This document shows, piece by piece, positions 1 to 10,344 of a DNA stretch of 64,000 bases. Under the pieces are notes generated by a model. That model did not search any database and had not been told where the DNA came from. It was given only the letters and a program-made list of their open reading frames with translations. Position 1 is the first letter of the stretch; each line of letters opens with the position of its first letter. Where the stretch lies: the NCBI GenBank assembly GCA_029216955.1, contig JANAVB010015627.1, positions 1 through 64,000 of the forward strand. Reading direction: 5' to 3'. The DNA comes from Iris pallida (lineage: Eukaryota > Streptophyta > Magnoliopsida > Asparagales > Iridaceae). The position numbers and the translations under genes were made by a program.

Positions 1-401
1 GTTGCGGCCTCCTGTTGTTGATGGTGGTAGAATAAATGGTTGTCGTTTTTAGTGTCTGTCCTTTAAGGTCCTTCGGGACCAGTAGTTTGTTGGTTTGTTG
101 TGTGTAGTCCTACGGGGACTAGTTATATGTTTTCATCTTGTCTTGCTCACTCTCATGGAGGAGAGTTTTTATCTTGTCTTTTGTAGTGTCCAGCATGTAC
201 CTACTTTCCATACTTTAATATATGCCTGCTTTTGTCTATCATACGGTTTTTCATATTATTGCTGTATTTGTTTTATTTTTTATATTTGACTAAGTGACAA
301 AGGGGGAGAAAACGTATTAAGGGGGAGTTGTCTACCTACGGGGGAGTCACTCTCTGAAGATGCTATCTCTCTGTTTTGTCAATTATCAAAATGGGGGAGA
401 T
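1..401 (+). mobile_element. Sirevirus (Ty1/copia) 3' internal end
   Basis: This is the last part of the internal region of a Ty1/copia retrotransposon whose body lies upstream of the window. It holds no reading frame I recognise. It ends in four GGGGGAG polypurine tracts directly before the LTR. Repeated tracts of this kind are a known trait of the Sirevirus (SIRE/Maximus) lineage. The short open frame at 95-289 has no recognisable domain and I treat it as chance. Confidence 0.7.
302..399 (+). other. Repeated polypurine tracts
   Basis: GGGGGAG occurs at 302-308, 321-327, 340-346 and 393-399. The last copy is followed within three bases by the LTR start and is the likely plus-strand primer site. 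The upstream copies fit the multi-tract arrangement known from Sireviruses. Confidence 0.7.
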
Positions 402-1515
402 TGTTGGCACAATTTATGTTGATAATATTAACAACATCTTCGTAGTCTAGTTTTGCTCTGTATTTCAGATTGATATTCTTTCAAAAAGCTCTACTACATA
501 AAGTCTATCCATTCAAGACAAGTCATCAAAGCCTTGAAGACTGAAGAAAAGACCAGCGATCCTTAAAGACGGCTCTCAACACTTCAAGATATCGAGTCTG
601 TACAAGGTCTAGGTCTTTCTGTAAACACTTAAGGTTGGATGACAAAACGAAAAGCTATTCTATTTTCAGTCAAAAATTAATGTCTAAAAGAATGGCATAC
701 CGACGATATACTACGGCATACCGTTTTGTGAGCCATAAAACGTTCTGTGACAAAACATCGACATACCGACGGTATACTACGACATACCGACGGTATACCG
801 TTTTGTTAGCCACAAAATGTTCTGTGACGAACATCGGTATACCGGTTCATCTAATTTGATTTTTGAATGGACGATAGCAGCATTAATTGCTAGCATTAAA
901 TACTCCCCAACGGATATAATTATGACCATTACTATTCAGACCGGCATACCGACGACATGCCGGTCCATACCGACGGTATGCCGTCTGGGCTATATCCAGG
1001 AGCATTAAATGCTACCTACTCTTGGTTTCTTTATAAATGGATGCCTTCTCTCTTTGAAGGCTTATCCACTCAAGCCATAAATTTTCCAACAACCAAGAGT
1101 TCCATCATTACTACTCTGCCCAAGCTTTTCATTGTCATCTATTCCAAAAGTGCTAGAGTATTCGAGAGTTGTACTTTTCGATCTTCAAGTGTTAGAAGAT
1201 CAACAGTTCTCTTCCTTTCCTTTGAAGTTGGCGAGCCTTCGTAAGAAAACTCGTGTGTAAGAAGTTGGCGAGTTCTTCGGATCCAAACTCGTGTTGAAGT
1301 TGGCGAGTTCTTCGGTTCCAAACTCGTGTGTACTATTTTACTAAATAGTGGATTTAAGCCAGAGAGAGTTCCGAGACTGGATTGCCTCTAGGGAGGATAC
1401 CAGGATACATCGCGTGTTTGATTTTCTTACTCTTCTCTCTCTCTTTAATTGAAGAATTTAGCTTCTTGTGTTTAAATTATTTATTTTCCTATTCACCCCC
1501 CTCTAGGGTTCTACA
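402..1515 (+). mobile_element. Sirevirus 3' LTR
   Basis: The LTR begins TGTTGGCACAA just after the polypurine tract and ends ...CTCTAGGGTTCTACA. An ending of CACCCCCCTCTAGG-type sequence is typical of SIRE/Maximus LTRs. The length is about 1.1 kb. The 5' partner LTR is outside the window, so the target duplication cannot be checked. The interior is unusually rich in palindromes (separate entry). Confidence 0.7.
696..985 (+). repeat. Palindromic motif cluster in the LTR
   Basis: Variants of CATACCGACGGTATAC(C) occur near 698, 770, 789 and 963, with related inverted segments such as ATCGGTATACCGGT and CGGCATACCGACGACATGCCGG. Between them a direct repeat (CCGTTTTGTGAGCCATAAAACG-like, about 25 bp) occurs twice. 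Clusters of palindromes in the regulatory part of the LTR are known for Sireviruses. The function is presumably transcriptional, which is inference. Confidence 0.6.
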
Positions 1516-2010
1516 ATACCATCTCCTATTATGTGACATATAACATGTTTGATGACATACAACTGATATGGCAAAACCAAACATTAAACATTAAAATTAA
1601 TACTAAAATTAAAATTAAAATTAAAATTAAATTAACATGAACATTAACATTAACATTAGTATTAACATTAACATTAAAATTAATATTAACATTAAATTAG
1701 AATTAGAATTAACATTAACATTAACATTAAAATTAATATTAAAATTAAAATTAATATCAAATTAACATGAATATTAATATTAATAATAATATTAATAATA
1801 ATATTAATATTAACATTAATTAACAACATTAAAATTAATATTAATATTAAATTAAAATTAGCATTAGCATTAACAATAAAAAAATTTGGTAATTAATTTT
1901 TGGGTTAAAATATGACATGTCAGCTACCATGTCAGTTGCCACGTTAGATGCAACATAATGAGAGATGACATCTCCCACATTTTTTGGGAGCCAAATAGCA
2001 TAATTGGTAA
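1516..2010. repeat. AT-rich spacer with ATTAAC/ATTAAA minisatellite
   Basis: A degenerate tandem array of ATTAAC, ATTAAA and ATTAAT hexamers runs from about 1580 to 1880. The flanks (1516-1579 and 1881-2010) contain no gene I can recognise. Confidence 0.7.
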
Positions 2011-2107
2011 AAAAAAAAACATTTAGAATTTTGATTTAATCTGTTATTTCCAACATGTAATTGAAAAAGAAAAGAAAATTCCCCCCGAGAGTAAAAGAGA
2101 GTATATT
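2011..2107 (+). promoter_or_regulatory. Distal promoter block of copy 1
   Basis: The stretch with CCAACATGTAATTGAAAA and a following AAAAGAAAATT..CCGAGAGTAAAAG segment matches the sequence just upstream of copy 3 (about 13480-13575), and in broken form copies 5 and 6. It is part of the duplicated gene unit. A LINE now separates it from the copy 1 TATA box by about 2.5 kb. Confidence 0.6.
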
Positions 2108-2188
2108 AAGAAACAGAACTCTTTTGCTCAAGAAGTCCTTCATTCTATATCTAGATTTACTCCTAACAATAGCTTTTGCTTTGAAAAT

Positions 2189-4011
2189 CGATATGTCCAA
2201 AGCCTATGACCGGCTTAACTGGGGAATCATCGATCAGGTTTTATCTGGTTTTGGAATCAAAGGAAAATCTCATCACCTAATTATGCAGTGCATCTCTTCA
2301 TCTACATTTGCCTTCCTGGTCAATGGTACACCCACAGAAATTTTTTCACCTACTTGTGGTATTCGCCAGGGCTGCCCACTATCCCCATACTTATTCATTA
2401 TGAGTATGGAAGTATTGTCTACATTCATCATATCATGGATCGAAATTTACTGTATGATAGTGTCAAAATTAGACATTGCCCTATATCCTTCACTCACTTA
2501 TCCTTTGCTGATGACTTATTATTATTTGGCAAAAGTTCCCTCCACAACATCACCCAAATCAAATACATCATCAAGACTTTTGAACAATGGTCTGGACAAA
2601 GAATCAATTTTGACAAATCCTCCATCTTCTTTTCGAAAAAAACAGATCCATACATGCGCCAACTTTATCTGAATTTGATTGGGGTTAAGTCTATGCAATC
2701 TACAGAGAAGTATCTTGGTCAAAATTCTCCTTCCTAAAAGCAGGACTAGCACCTTTTCTGAACTTTTTGAATCCAGTCTTAAAAGACTTCAAGGATGGAA
2801 GAGATCCTGTCTCTCTCATGCCGCTCGAACTGTTCTTATTAAATCTACACTATCATCCATTCCTACATACTTTCTCTCTTCATACATTGTTCCTAAAACA
2901 GTCACTGATACTCTATCCAAACACCAAAGAGAATTCTGGTGGGACTCTGGCACTAACAAGAGGAAACTTCATTTCAAATCTTGGTCATTATTCACCAAAC
3001 CAAAGTTTGAAGGTGGGCTAGGTATCCGCGATCCTCATATTGTCAATCTATCATTGTTAGTCAAACTATTATGGAGATTTCTAACTGATCCAAATTCTAC
3101 TTGGGGTATTCTACTTCGAAGCAAGTACATTAATTCAAATTCTTTTTGGAGTGCTAATCCTTCTCCTACTTCTTCATGCATTTGGTCAAGTTTATTGCAA
3201 ATCAGACAATATCTTCATGGCAATATCCTTTGGTCAGTCGGGAATGGTGTTAAAATCAACATTTGGGATGACCCCTGGGTCCCTACAACACCTAACAACA
3301 AAGTAACTGGATATCAGTTTTCGAGAAGATGGGCTACCTATGTCAGTGATCTGATTAATACTGACACTTTCAGATGGAAGGAAAACCTTATATATCTATT
3401 ATTTCCATCACATGAAGCTATTGAAATCTTGAAGATTTCACTATCTGCTAATTGCAATACTGATATGCTGATCTGGAAACATACAAGTGATGGTTCATTA
3501 TCTACAAAATCAGTATACAGAGTGATTCATACAACCATCAACAAGGATACTTCCAATGATCCTGAACCTGATTTCATTGAATGGAAGAAACTCTGGTCCT
3601 TTACTCATATCTCCCAAAGTTCTTCTCTTTGTCTGGAGGGCTATCACAAATTCTCTCCCTACCAAATCCAATATCCATCGCCGCCTAAATCATTTGGATG
3701 CTACCTGTCCTCAATGCAAGGTATGTGCAGAAGATACTAATCATATTATTTTACATTGTCCTTTGACAGGTTCAATTTGGAGGAACTATGAATCTATTCT
3801 TAGATTTATTCGTCCAGACTCCACGATCTCATCTTTGATCACAAACCTATTGAAGTATGGCGATCGAGAAGATGTATCATCTTGTTTTTACCTAATGTGG
3901 CATCTTTGGAAGGCTAGAAACAACTTCATCTTCGAAAATAAAGCTATCAACATCAGTAGTATCATTCAGCAAGCTTCCACAATGAAGGAGTCCTATGCAT
4001 CTTCACACTGA
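2189..4011 (+). pseudogene. LINE reverse transcriptase fragment (broken)
   Basis: Plant L1-type reverse transcriptase signatures appear in order but in different frames. They are DMSKAYDRLNW and GIRQGCPLSPYLF in the first frame, FADDLLLFGK (catalytic ADD) in the second from about 2435, a long connection region in the third from about 2730, and the zinc-knuckle-like segment CPQCKVCAEDTNHIILHC in the fourth from about 3610. Each change of frame is an indel. The N-terminal part of the enzyme is absent because the element is truncated at 2123. The family is secure. The copy cannot make a functional enzyme. Confidence 0.9.
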
Positions 4012-4555
4012 TCTCTTGATGCTGCCAAGTGCTACTGTGACATCTACAATCAACGAAACATGGAGATTACCTAATGCCAAATTCTTCAAGATTAATACTG
4101 ATGGAGCATACTTGGATGGGAGAATGTCGGCTGCTGCAGTCCTCCGTAATGATCAAGGACAATTCATGGGTGCAATTTCAAAATTTCAAGAAGGTGGCTC
4201 CCCTGCAGAGGCTGAGGCCATGGGATTACATCTTGCCATGGTGTTGATTGAAAGGAAGGAGCTTCAACAAACAATAGTGGAAGGGGATTGCAAAGTTATT
4301 ATTGATTCTATCAACTCTAACATGGAGCCATCCCTATGGTTAGCAAGACACATAATCCTTGATGCTAGAAAACTTTTGAAAATGAGAACTGATATTTGTT
4401 TCTCTTATGTAAATCGTCGTGCAAATCACTGTGCACACGAACTTGCTTCGCATTCACTGTTACATACCAATGTGAACTCCACACAGGTCCATGATACTGT
4501 CCCTGTCTGTATTTCTGCTAATATCCTTCGGGATATTGAATCTTGTAATTCTTAA
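3995..4555 (+). pseudogene. LINE RNase H domain (RVT_3 type)
   Basis: The open frame carries a plant LINE RNase H: FKINTDGAY (first Asp) near residue 33, AEAEAMGL (catalytic Glu) near residue 72, VEGDCKVI (second catalytic Asp), then VNRRANHCAHELA near the end. In intact elements this domain follows reverse transcriptase in the same ORF and removes RNA from the DNA/RNA hybrid. Here it is separated from the upstream part by a frame change. The domain is uninterrupted, which suggests a fairly young insertion. Confidence 0.85.
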
Positions 4556-4712
4556 GCTTTTAATGAATATATTGCTTTTATTCAAAAAAAAGAAAAAAAG
4601 AAACAGAACTCTGTTTTCTTCTTCATGACATGAACTCTGTTTCTTCTTAAAATTCTTAAAGAAGTTCTTTTCAAAAAAAAGAAAAAAAGAAAAGAGGACA
4701 CTAACCCCCTTT

Positions 4713-4761
4713 TTCTAGCGAAACCCAGTACTATATAAAGAAGACCACCATACACGATCAC

Positions 4762-4808
<47 letters not shown>

Positions 4809-4861
4809 CCTCAAAGAAGTTCAAGAAGACGAAGAAGAAGAAGAAGAAGACGAAGAAGAAG
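4713..4861 (+). promoter_or_regulatory. Core promoter and CT-rich leader of copy 1
   Basis: A family box (CTAGCGAAACCCAGTACT) precedes a TATA box TATATAAA at 4732-4739. A CT repeat follows at about 4761-4806, then a GAAGAAGAAG-rich segment, then ATG at 4862. The same order recurs in copies 3 and 6, so this is the ancestral core promoter and 5' leader. CT-rich tracts here fit plant pyrimidine-patch or GAGA-type elements, which is inference. Confidence 0.65.
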
Positions 4862-5640
4862 ATGGTGTACTTCTATCAAATATTCCGCAACTATGAAGAA
4901 TCACCTCCGTGAGGCAGCTCTTTGTCTGGGATGGCATGGACGTGAACAATTCCTTCCCCAACTACGAAAGAGTCGTTGCGGAGTACAGTCCACTGCCGCG
5001 CCCTGCTCGTGATACTCTATTCTACCATGGAAGGATGGAACACTTCCGGGTGGGCGGAGACGGAGGCCCCTACAGACCCAGACCCGACGTCGAAGCAAGC
5101 TTCGTGGCCTGGCACTGTGTCGCGTGCCAAGTAACGCACCACTCTGTCAACGAGATCGACGTCTGGATGCCCGACACGGGATCCTACTCCCACCAATGCT
5201 ACGTTCATTACAGGGAGCCAGAGGAATCGTACGATCCCAATGGTCGTACTCCTCATGTTCACACCTGTCTAGCACCTGTTCCTGACGGGTTCCGGCGTGT
5301 CAGATCCGTTGTCAGAGACTGCCACCGGTGCCGACGTCGATACAGGATGTTCGTCGACGAGTACCACTTGGATTTGCATGGCCAGGTTGTAGCCGGACCT
5401 TTTTGCCCCCCGAGCTTCTCAATGCGGCTATATGACTCTAGCTTGGTAGCCCGCCCCGCGCGCGCCAAGCTTGTTCTTGCATGCATGCATGGTGCGTACG
5501 TGGATATTGTCAAGAAGACCAATTATGTCATGCATGCATGTCGCCAGGTCAATGGACAGCATCTAATCTATCCATTACTACTCTTGGCATGTTCTTTTTC
5601 ATTGCAATTTCATTTCTTGATTTGGTATGCAATAGGTTGA
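4862..5640 (+). pseudogene. Cys/His-rich family copy 1 (frameshifted)
   Basis: First member of the tandem family of unknown function. The ancestral ATG at 4862 opens a frame that stops at 4910. Compared with copy 3, four bases are missing near 4905-4915, after which the family frame is open. From 4913 it reads clear family sequence: WDGMDVNNSFPNYE, GRMEHFR, AWHCVAC, TGSYSHQC, VRDCHRC, AGPFC. A one-base deletion near 5405-5418 shifts the C-terminus past the family stop and adds an unrelated tail to 5640. A shortened product could start at the internal Met at 4933. A LINE sits in the promoter. I call it a pseudogene, unless the indels are sequence errors. Confidence 0.7.
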
Positions 5641-6250
5641 GATTAGTCTCTTGGCAAGTTCTTGAACTGTAGTGTACGTTCTTTGGTTGTGAGCTCTCAT
5701 TTCTTGATTTGGTATGTAATTGTGTCCATGCATGTGTTTAGATTTTGAGAGGTACTCTAATTGGGACACAATGCTGTTATTGGGAACTTCTTGAACTGTA
5801 TTCAACAGCTTCGTTTTTTCTTGTTCATTCATGTATTCAGAACCAGTGCCGTTTGCAAGTTTTAACCATACAAGTTCTTGAGATCTATTCACTGTGTACA
5901 AAATTGACTGAACAAACAAAAGATGGCATGCACTGATTAGTTTTGCAATCCTTTATTTATTTCTATTTTCTTGAAGGGGAAAAAGGGTGTGGAAAGCCCA
6001 ATCCTTTATTTATTTTTGGTAGTGCAAACATCTAAGATGCTAGTCAACATTGAATGTAAGTAAACTACATTTTGCACCGGCCAAGAGACCATCAACAATG
6101 TGAAAATCTTCGGCCACAAGGGTTGTTTAAATATAGGTGGAATTTGTCTTTGGCCATAGGGTTTGTTTCTCAAGCAAAGATGAAAATTAATTCTTCTTTG
6201 CGATGAGTTGTGAAAATTCAAAGGCTGTGGGTCCCTAGTTTGCTTCTCAT
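5641..6250. other. 3' flank of copy 1 (duplicated unit)
   Basis: The motifs CATTTCTTGATTTGGTATG, CTTGAACTGTAGTGTACG and ACTGTGTACAAAATTGACTG also occur downstream of copies 3, 5 and 6, so the duplicated unit extends through the 3' flank. The segment near 5990-6025 (CCAATCCTTTATTTATTT then GGTAGTGCAAAC) is the empty site for the SINE found after copy 5. No gene is seen. Confidence 0.65.
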
Positions 6251-6641
6251 TTATATAAATATAAATTTATTATAAAAACCATCGTTCCTAGGAATTGAAC
6301 TCAAGCAACTAAGAAAAATACTTTCCACCTAGAAATGATGAGTGGAGTATTTAGGTAGAATTATTTAGTTATAAATAAGCATGTTAGACTATTTAAAAAA
6401 GTTTTATGCTTCGCAATTAAATTTTCATGTCCAAAAGGGCCTTTATATATATATTTACTAATTACAATTGTTCATTAAATTTACCAAGGGTAGTTAGATA
6501 ATTACATACAGAAAAAAATTATGTAGATATTGTTTGCTCTTTTCAAGTAGTAAAAAATTAAGTAATAGAAAGTTACATAATTATTGTTTAGATTTTTTAA
6601 GTAGTATGAAATACGTGCAACGCGCGTGCATGTATACTAGT
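6251..6641. repeat. Helitron-like repeat ending in CTAGT
   Basis: AT-rich DNA of the type that recurs at 7113-7493, 8608-9002 and 15973-16453. It ends with GTGCAACGCGCGTGCATG, which can form a short GC-rich hairpin, followed by TATACTAGT. A hairpin a few bases before a terminal CTAG is the 3' signature of Helitrons. I did not find a clean TC 5' terminus, so the assignment is tentative. Confidence 0.45.
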
Positions 6642-6647
6642 CTTATA

Positions 6648-7112
6648 TGTTGGAAAATGTGAATGTATATTTGTTATAATAATAATATAATTATTTTTTC
6701 TATCAACGAATCTATGAAAAGGTGTACGAATCTTTTCATTGGAAAAGGTGTAAGACTCTTTATTGGAAAGGTGTCCCCTTTCCATCATGTCTCTTCATTT
6801 CTATAAATACAAATATGTTTGGAGCATTCAAGCATTCATTCAATTCATCCATATTGCATTAGTTAGTCTAAGAGAGAGAGAGAGAGACAACCAACGTTGC
6901 TTCGACGAATTCCTACGGTGTGAAGTGCTGCTACCGAAGGAAACAACCGTTGTATCCTGGGAGACTAATCACCATTAAACCCTAAGCATCAGTGCGGGAC
7001 GAATATTGTCTTAAGGACATTGAACCAAGTTCAAGCCTCGGTATCATTTATTTATTTATATTTATTTTGATTTCAGAGTCTGAATATAGAGTTGGAAATA
7101 TTTCTGATAACA
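6648..7112 (+). mobile_element. Solo LTR, probably Ty1/copia
   Basis: The sequence starts TGTTGGAAAATG and ends GATAACA, with a promoter-like CTATAAATACAAATATG near 6799 and GA-repeat leader sequence. It interrupts the Helitron-like repeat. The paralogous region at 16058-16080 (TAGTCTATGTATAATAGAAAAAC) is the empty site. Flanks TTATA and ATATA would be a 5-bp target duplication with one mismatch. No internal region is present, so it is a solo LTR formed by recombination. Confidence 0.55.
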
Positions 7113-7493
7113 ATATATAATAGAAAAACTTTTAGGCTTCAACGTAAAAGTTTTTGTTCCAAAATACCCTTGCACATGTTTGCTAATTAAAAATATTCAT
7201 TTAATTTAACATGGATAGTTAGGTAATTACGTATAAAAAATAAATGTTGCTCTTTTTAAGTAGAATAAATTTGCGTACAAAGCATATGCATATAAACTAG
7301 TATATATAATAAGGAAAATTGAGAATTCATCATTTTTTTTCCAAAATATTCATGCATAATTTACTACTTAAAATTGTTTATTAAATTTAACATGGATAGT
7401 TAGGTAATAAATTATAGAAAAAATATATTGTTTGCTCTTTTCAAGTAGTTTAAAATATGTGCAAATGCCATACATACGTATACATTACAAGTA
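7113..7493. repeat. Helitron-like tandem dimer
   Basis: Two related units of about 190 bp (7113-7299 and 7300-7493) both contain ATTTAACATGGATAGTTAGGTAAT and a TTTTTAAGTAG or TTTTCAAGTAG segment. The first ends ATAAACTAGT. The dimer recurs at 8608-9002 and 16072-16453, each time just upstream of a truncated family copy. Confidence 0.5.
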
Positions 7494-7776
7494 TATATAA
7501 AAGAGAATAAGCTAGTTTTCTGCCAACCCTTTTTCTGGTGATTCAAATTCCCAAACTACTCTTACTATGATCGATAGAGCTCTCGTTAACCTCCTTGGCT
7601 AGACGGACAGTCTTAAAATTGAACTGTGGAGAAGGTGTGCATGTGTGTATGAAAATTAGGGATAGTGAACCCAAATGACATGTTATATTATGTGTACAAA
7701 CTTCCATACATTACGTCGGGTATCCCAAAAAAAAAAAAAAATCTACACATGCACTCTTCCCTCCCCAAACCCCTAC

Positions 7777-7812
<36 letters not shown>

Positions 7813-7871
7813 AACTTTCCTAAGAAGGGAGAAGCCTTGGTATTTTGTGTAGTAGGTGAACAGTGGATTAA
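7494..7871 (+). other. Remnant of a gene-family leader
   Basis: TATATAAAAGAGAATAAGCTAG followed by GATTCAAATTCCCAAACTAC and CTCTTACT matches the sequence before truncated copy 2 (9003-10290). A CT repeat at about 7780-7808 resembles the family leader. No coding homology remains after it, so this looks like the relic of a third truncated unit. Confidence 0.4.
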
Positions 7872-8307
7872 GAGCATCTCCAACCCTATTGTCTTGTTAA
7901 GTGTTGTGAGTCTTAGGTGGCTCCTATGTGGCATGAGCCACAAGACAATGTCTTGTTTATGTGGCAAAACTATATCTCAAAAGACAATGAGATAGAAAAA
8001 CTCTCTCCAATGCAAAAGTATTGAGGAGACAATAAAAAGTTTTTTTCAACTTCCAAGGCAACTCCTCCACTTCTTCAACTTTTTATAAATATTTCTATTC
8101 ATAATTGATGATGTGGAGACAAAGTCATTGTGAAGTGCATTGTCTAGATCTAGACAACCAACTTCACATTGTCCTTGCCATGTCATTGTCATGTCAACTT
8201 CATGTTTTATTCTACATTTGCATTGGAAAAGAATTTTTGGAATGAAAGTTTGGTACTCCTATGTGGCAACCATTTTTTCTAAATTCACAATAGGGTTGGA
8301 GATGCTC
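7872..8307. mobile_element. MITE with TAA target duplication
   Basis: A 436-bp element with terminal inverted repeats GAGCATCTCCAACCCTATTG and CAATAGGGTTGGAGATGCTC, flanked by TAA on both sides (7869-7871 and 8308-8310). The 3-bp TAA/TTA target and short TIR fit PIF/Harbinger (Tourist-like) MITEs. There is no coding capacity. Confidence 0.8.
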
Positions 8308-8310
8308 TAA

Positions 8311-8607
8311 TATTGTTTTATGTTGCAAACAACATTAATGCTTCTGGATGTCAGAAGCTTGATTTTTTTAATGACAAAAAACCCTCTACACAAGGGCGTT
8401 TTTATTAAAGGAAACTTAATTTCTAATAACGATTTGTATATTTAATATCAATTTTTAGAAATAAAACGTCCTTCAAAAGAATATTTTTCTAACAAATCGT
8501 TAAAACGTCCTTATGAAGGGCATAACGTTTTCATGCTCTTGTCATAATTTTAGTAAAATTTGTTCTTTTACATCAAAGTATAATCATATGCAATTTAAAT
8601 TTTCTGT
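8311..8607. other. Unassigned AT-rich spacer
   Basis: Contains small inverted segments such as AAAACGTCCTT and AAGGGCATAACGTTTT. I see no gene, and no element I can bound. Confidence 0.5.
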
Positions 8608-9002
8608 AGATATAATAGAAAAGCTTTTAGGCTTCACCATATAAATTCGTTCCAAAAATATCCTTGACTATGTTTACTAATTAAAATTATTCATTTAAGT
8701 TAACATGGATTATTAGGTAAATGTGCATAAAAAAAATAAATGTTGCAGTTTTTAAGTAGTATAAATTCTTACAACGTACGTGTTTATTTACTATATAATA
8801 ATAAAATAATAATAATAATAATAATAATAAATTGAGACTTCACATTATTATTATTTCCAAAATATTATACATATATTTACTAATTAAAATTGTTTATTAA
8901 ATTTAACATGGGTAGTTAGGTAATTAAGTATAGAAATAAAACTATTGTTTGCTCTTTTCAAGTAGTTAAAATGTGCAAACATGGTACCTATACCTTGCTA
9001 GT
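8608..9002. repeat. Helitron-like tandem dimer, second copy
   Basis: Same two-unit structure as 7113-7493, starting ATATAATAGAAAAGCTTTTAG and containing an ATAAT microsatellite at about 8805-8830. It is directly followed by the promoter remnant TATATAAAAGAGACTAAGCTAG of truncated copy 2. Confidence 0.5.
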
Positions 9003-9236
9003 ATATATAAAAGAGACTAAGCTAGCTTTCTACCAAATCTTTTTGAGAAAATTTGAGTGGCACTCCACTTTTTTATGCTTATTTAAGGTGCACCCCACAA
9101 GTTTACATGAATGTATGACACCCCCAACTTTTGACGGTTTCAGTCCAAAACGAACGGTCAACCCGTTGACCATTTTTTTTTTTGACGAAAATACCCATCT
9201 GTTCTCTTCTTCCCCACGTCAACTATTCGTCCACCT

Positions 9237-10037
9237 CCCCTCCGCCGTGCTCGGCCCCCTCCACGACGTCGCCGCACTCCCCCCCCCCTCCCCGACCTCG
9301 CCGCATCCCCCTCCTCCCCGACCTCGCCGTACCCCCCCACCATCACCACCACCACCATCACACAATCATCACCATCATCATCATCATCACCACCACCATC
9401 CACCATCATCACCGCCCCCCTCCCGCTCCCCCCCCCTCCTGCTCCGTCCCCCTCCCGCTCCACCCCCTAGCCCCCACCGTCGCCGCGTGCTGCTGCTGCC
9501 CTAGCTGCCGCGCGCTGCTGCTACTGCTGCGGCGACGGTGACGGTGGCGGTCGGGGCTAGGGGCGGAGTGGGAGGGGGGGGGTGATGATGGTGGATGGTG
9601 GTGGTGACAATGATGATGGTGGTGATGTTGGTGATGGTGTTGGTGGTGATGGCCGGGGAGGGGATTGCGGCGAGGTCGGGGAAGGGGGGGGGGAGTGCGG
9701 CGACCAGGGGCGGCCTTGGCCCAGGGCAGGCCGGACGACGACCCAGGGCCCCCTGACGAAAGGGTTCACAACATAGAACTGTCTAATAGAACTAGTATGT
9801 ATCATATGCATTTTGTAACAAAAAAGTATTGTGGTGTAGTGGATACAATGTTGGACTTGTATTTAAGAGATCCTTGGTTCCAATCTTGACTACCAACAAA
9901 ATTTTGTTTTATTTAGACTTTTTTTTTTAACATTATGTATGGGCCAATTTAAAAAATTGGCCTTGGGCCCCCAATTGCTCAGGGCCGGCCCTGGCGGCGA
10001 CGCCGTGGAGGGGGGCCGAGCACGGCGGGGGTGGGGG
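9237..10037. repeat. Large GC-rich palindrome in the MULE core
   Basis: The left arm reads from CCGCCGTGCTCGGCCCCCTC through CATCACCACC/ATCATC microsatellite. The right arm repeats this inverted, ending GGGGGGCCGAGCACGGCGG. The centre is near 9485-9530. The right arm is interrupted by an hAT-like element (9705-9993). The two microsatellite arms have diverged in length. Confidence 0.75.
9705..9993. mobile_element. hAT-like MITE nested in the MULE palindrome
   Basis: A 289-bp element with ends CAGGGGCGGCC and GGCCGGCCCTG and an 8-bp target duplication GCGGCGAC (9697-9704 and 9994-10001), the size typical of hAT. It contains a tRNA-like stretch near 9829-9890 (GTGGTGTAGTGGATACAATG and GGTTCCAATC, resembling pol III boxes A and B). 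Related to the element at 16830-17138. Confidence 0.8.
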
Positions 10038-10249
10038 GGGGGGGGGGGAGGGGGGCAGCCACGTGTGACGGGGAGGGGGGACACACAAAAGGAGACAAGG
10101 GCATTTTTGTAAAAAAAAAATTGACCGTTCGTTTTAGACAGAAACCATCCAAAGTGGGGGGGTGTCATACATTCATGTAAACTTGTGGGGTACACCTTAA
10201 ATAAGCGTAAAAAAAAGTAGAGTGACACTCAAATTTTCTCAATCTTTTT

Positions 10250-10313
10250 TATGATGATTCAAATTTCCAAACTACTCTTACTGTAGAATAAGATCACCGT
10301 AGATTCACTCACA

Positions 10314-10344
<31 letters not shown>

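Larger units (their letters stand above)
2123..4597 (+). mobile_element. 5'-truncated L1-type LINE
   Basis: This is a non-LTR retrotransposon copy bounded by a perfect 15-bp target duplication AAGAAACAGAACTCT (2108-2122 and 4598-4612). It ends in a short A-rich tail. It keeps the C-terminal half of reverse transcriptase, a zinc-knuckle region and an RNase H domain. The endonuclease and ORF1 are missing, as expected from incomplete reverse transcription. Four frame changes make it inactive. It lies in the promoter of the copy 1 gene, between the distal block at 2011-2107 and the TATA box at 4732. Confidence 0.9.
9045..10240. mobile_element. Non-autonomous Mutator-like element with foldback core
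   Basis: Long AT-rich terminal inverted repeats (about 120-130 bp) begin GAGAAAATTTGAGTG. The 9-bp target duplication AATCTTTTT is at 9036-9044 and 10241-10249. This TIR length and duplication size fit MULEs. The core is very GC-rich, and its two halves are inverted copies of each other (9237 to about 10037). It has no transposase. The proline- and histidine-rich frames read from it are microsatellite translation, not genes. It lies in the promoter of truncated copy 2. Confidence 0.85.

Noticed and set aside
95..289. Hydrophobic 64-codon frame near the window start, possibly an envelope-like remnant
   Set aside because: Low-complexity T-rich sequence in the Sirevirus 3' region. No motif supports it.
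1139..1321. Minus-strand 60-codon frame with repeated AAGTTGGCGAGTTCTTCGG-type sequence
   Set aside because: It lies within the Sirevirus LTR and results from a short direct repeat.
4909..4911. GTG as start codon for copy 1, giving a 243-residue protein
   Set aside because: Plant nuclear genes do not normally start at GTG, and the ancestral ATG at 4862 with its leader is present. The open frame is better explained by a 4-base deletion.
8971..9811. Proline-, histidine- and glycine-rich frames
   Set aside because: They read through the GC-rich palindrome and trinucleotide repeats of a MULE on both strands alike.
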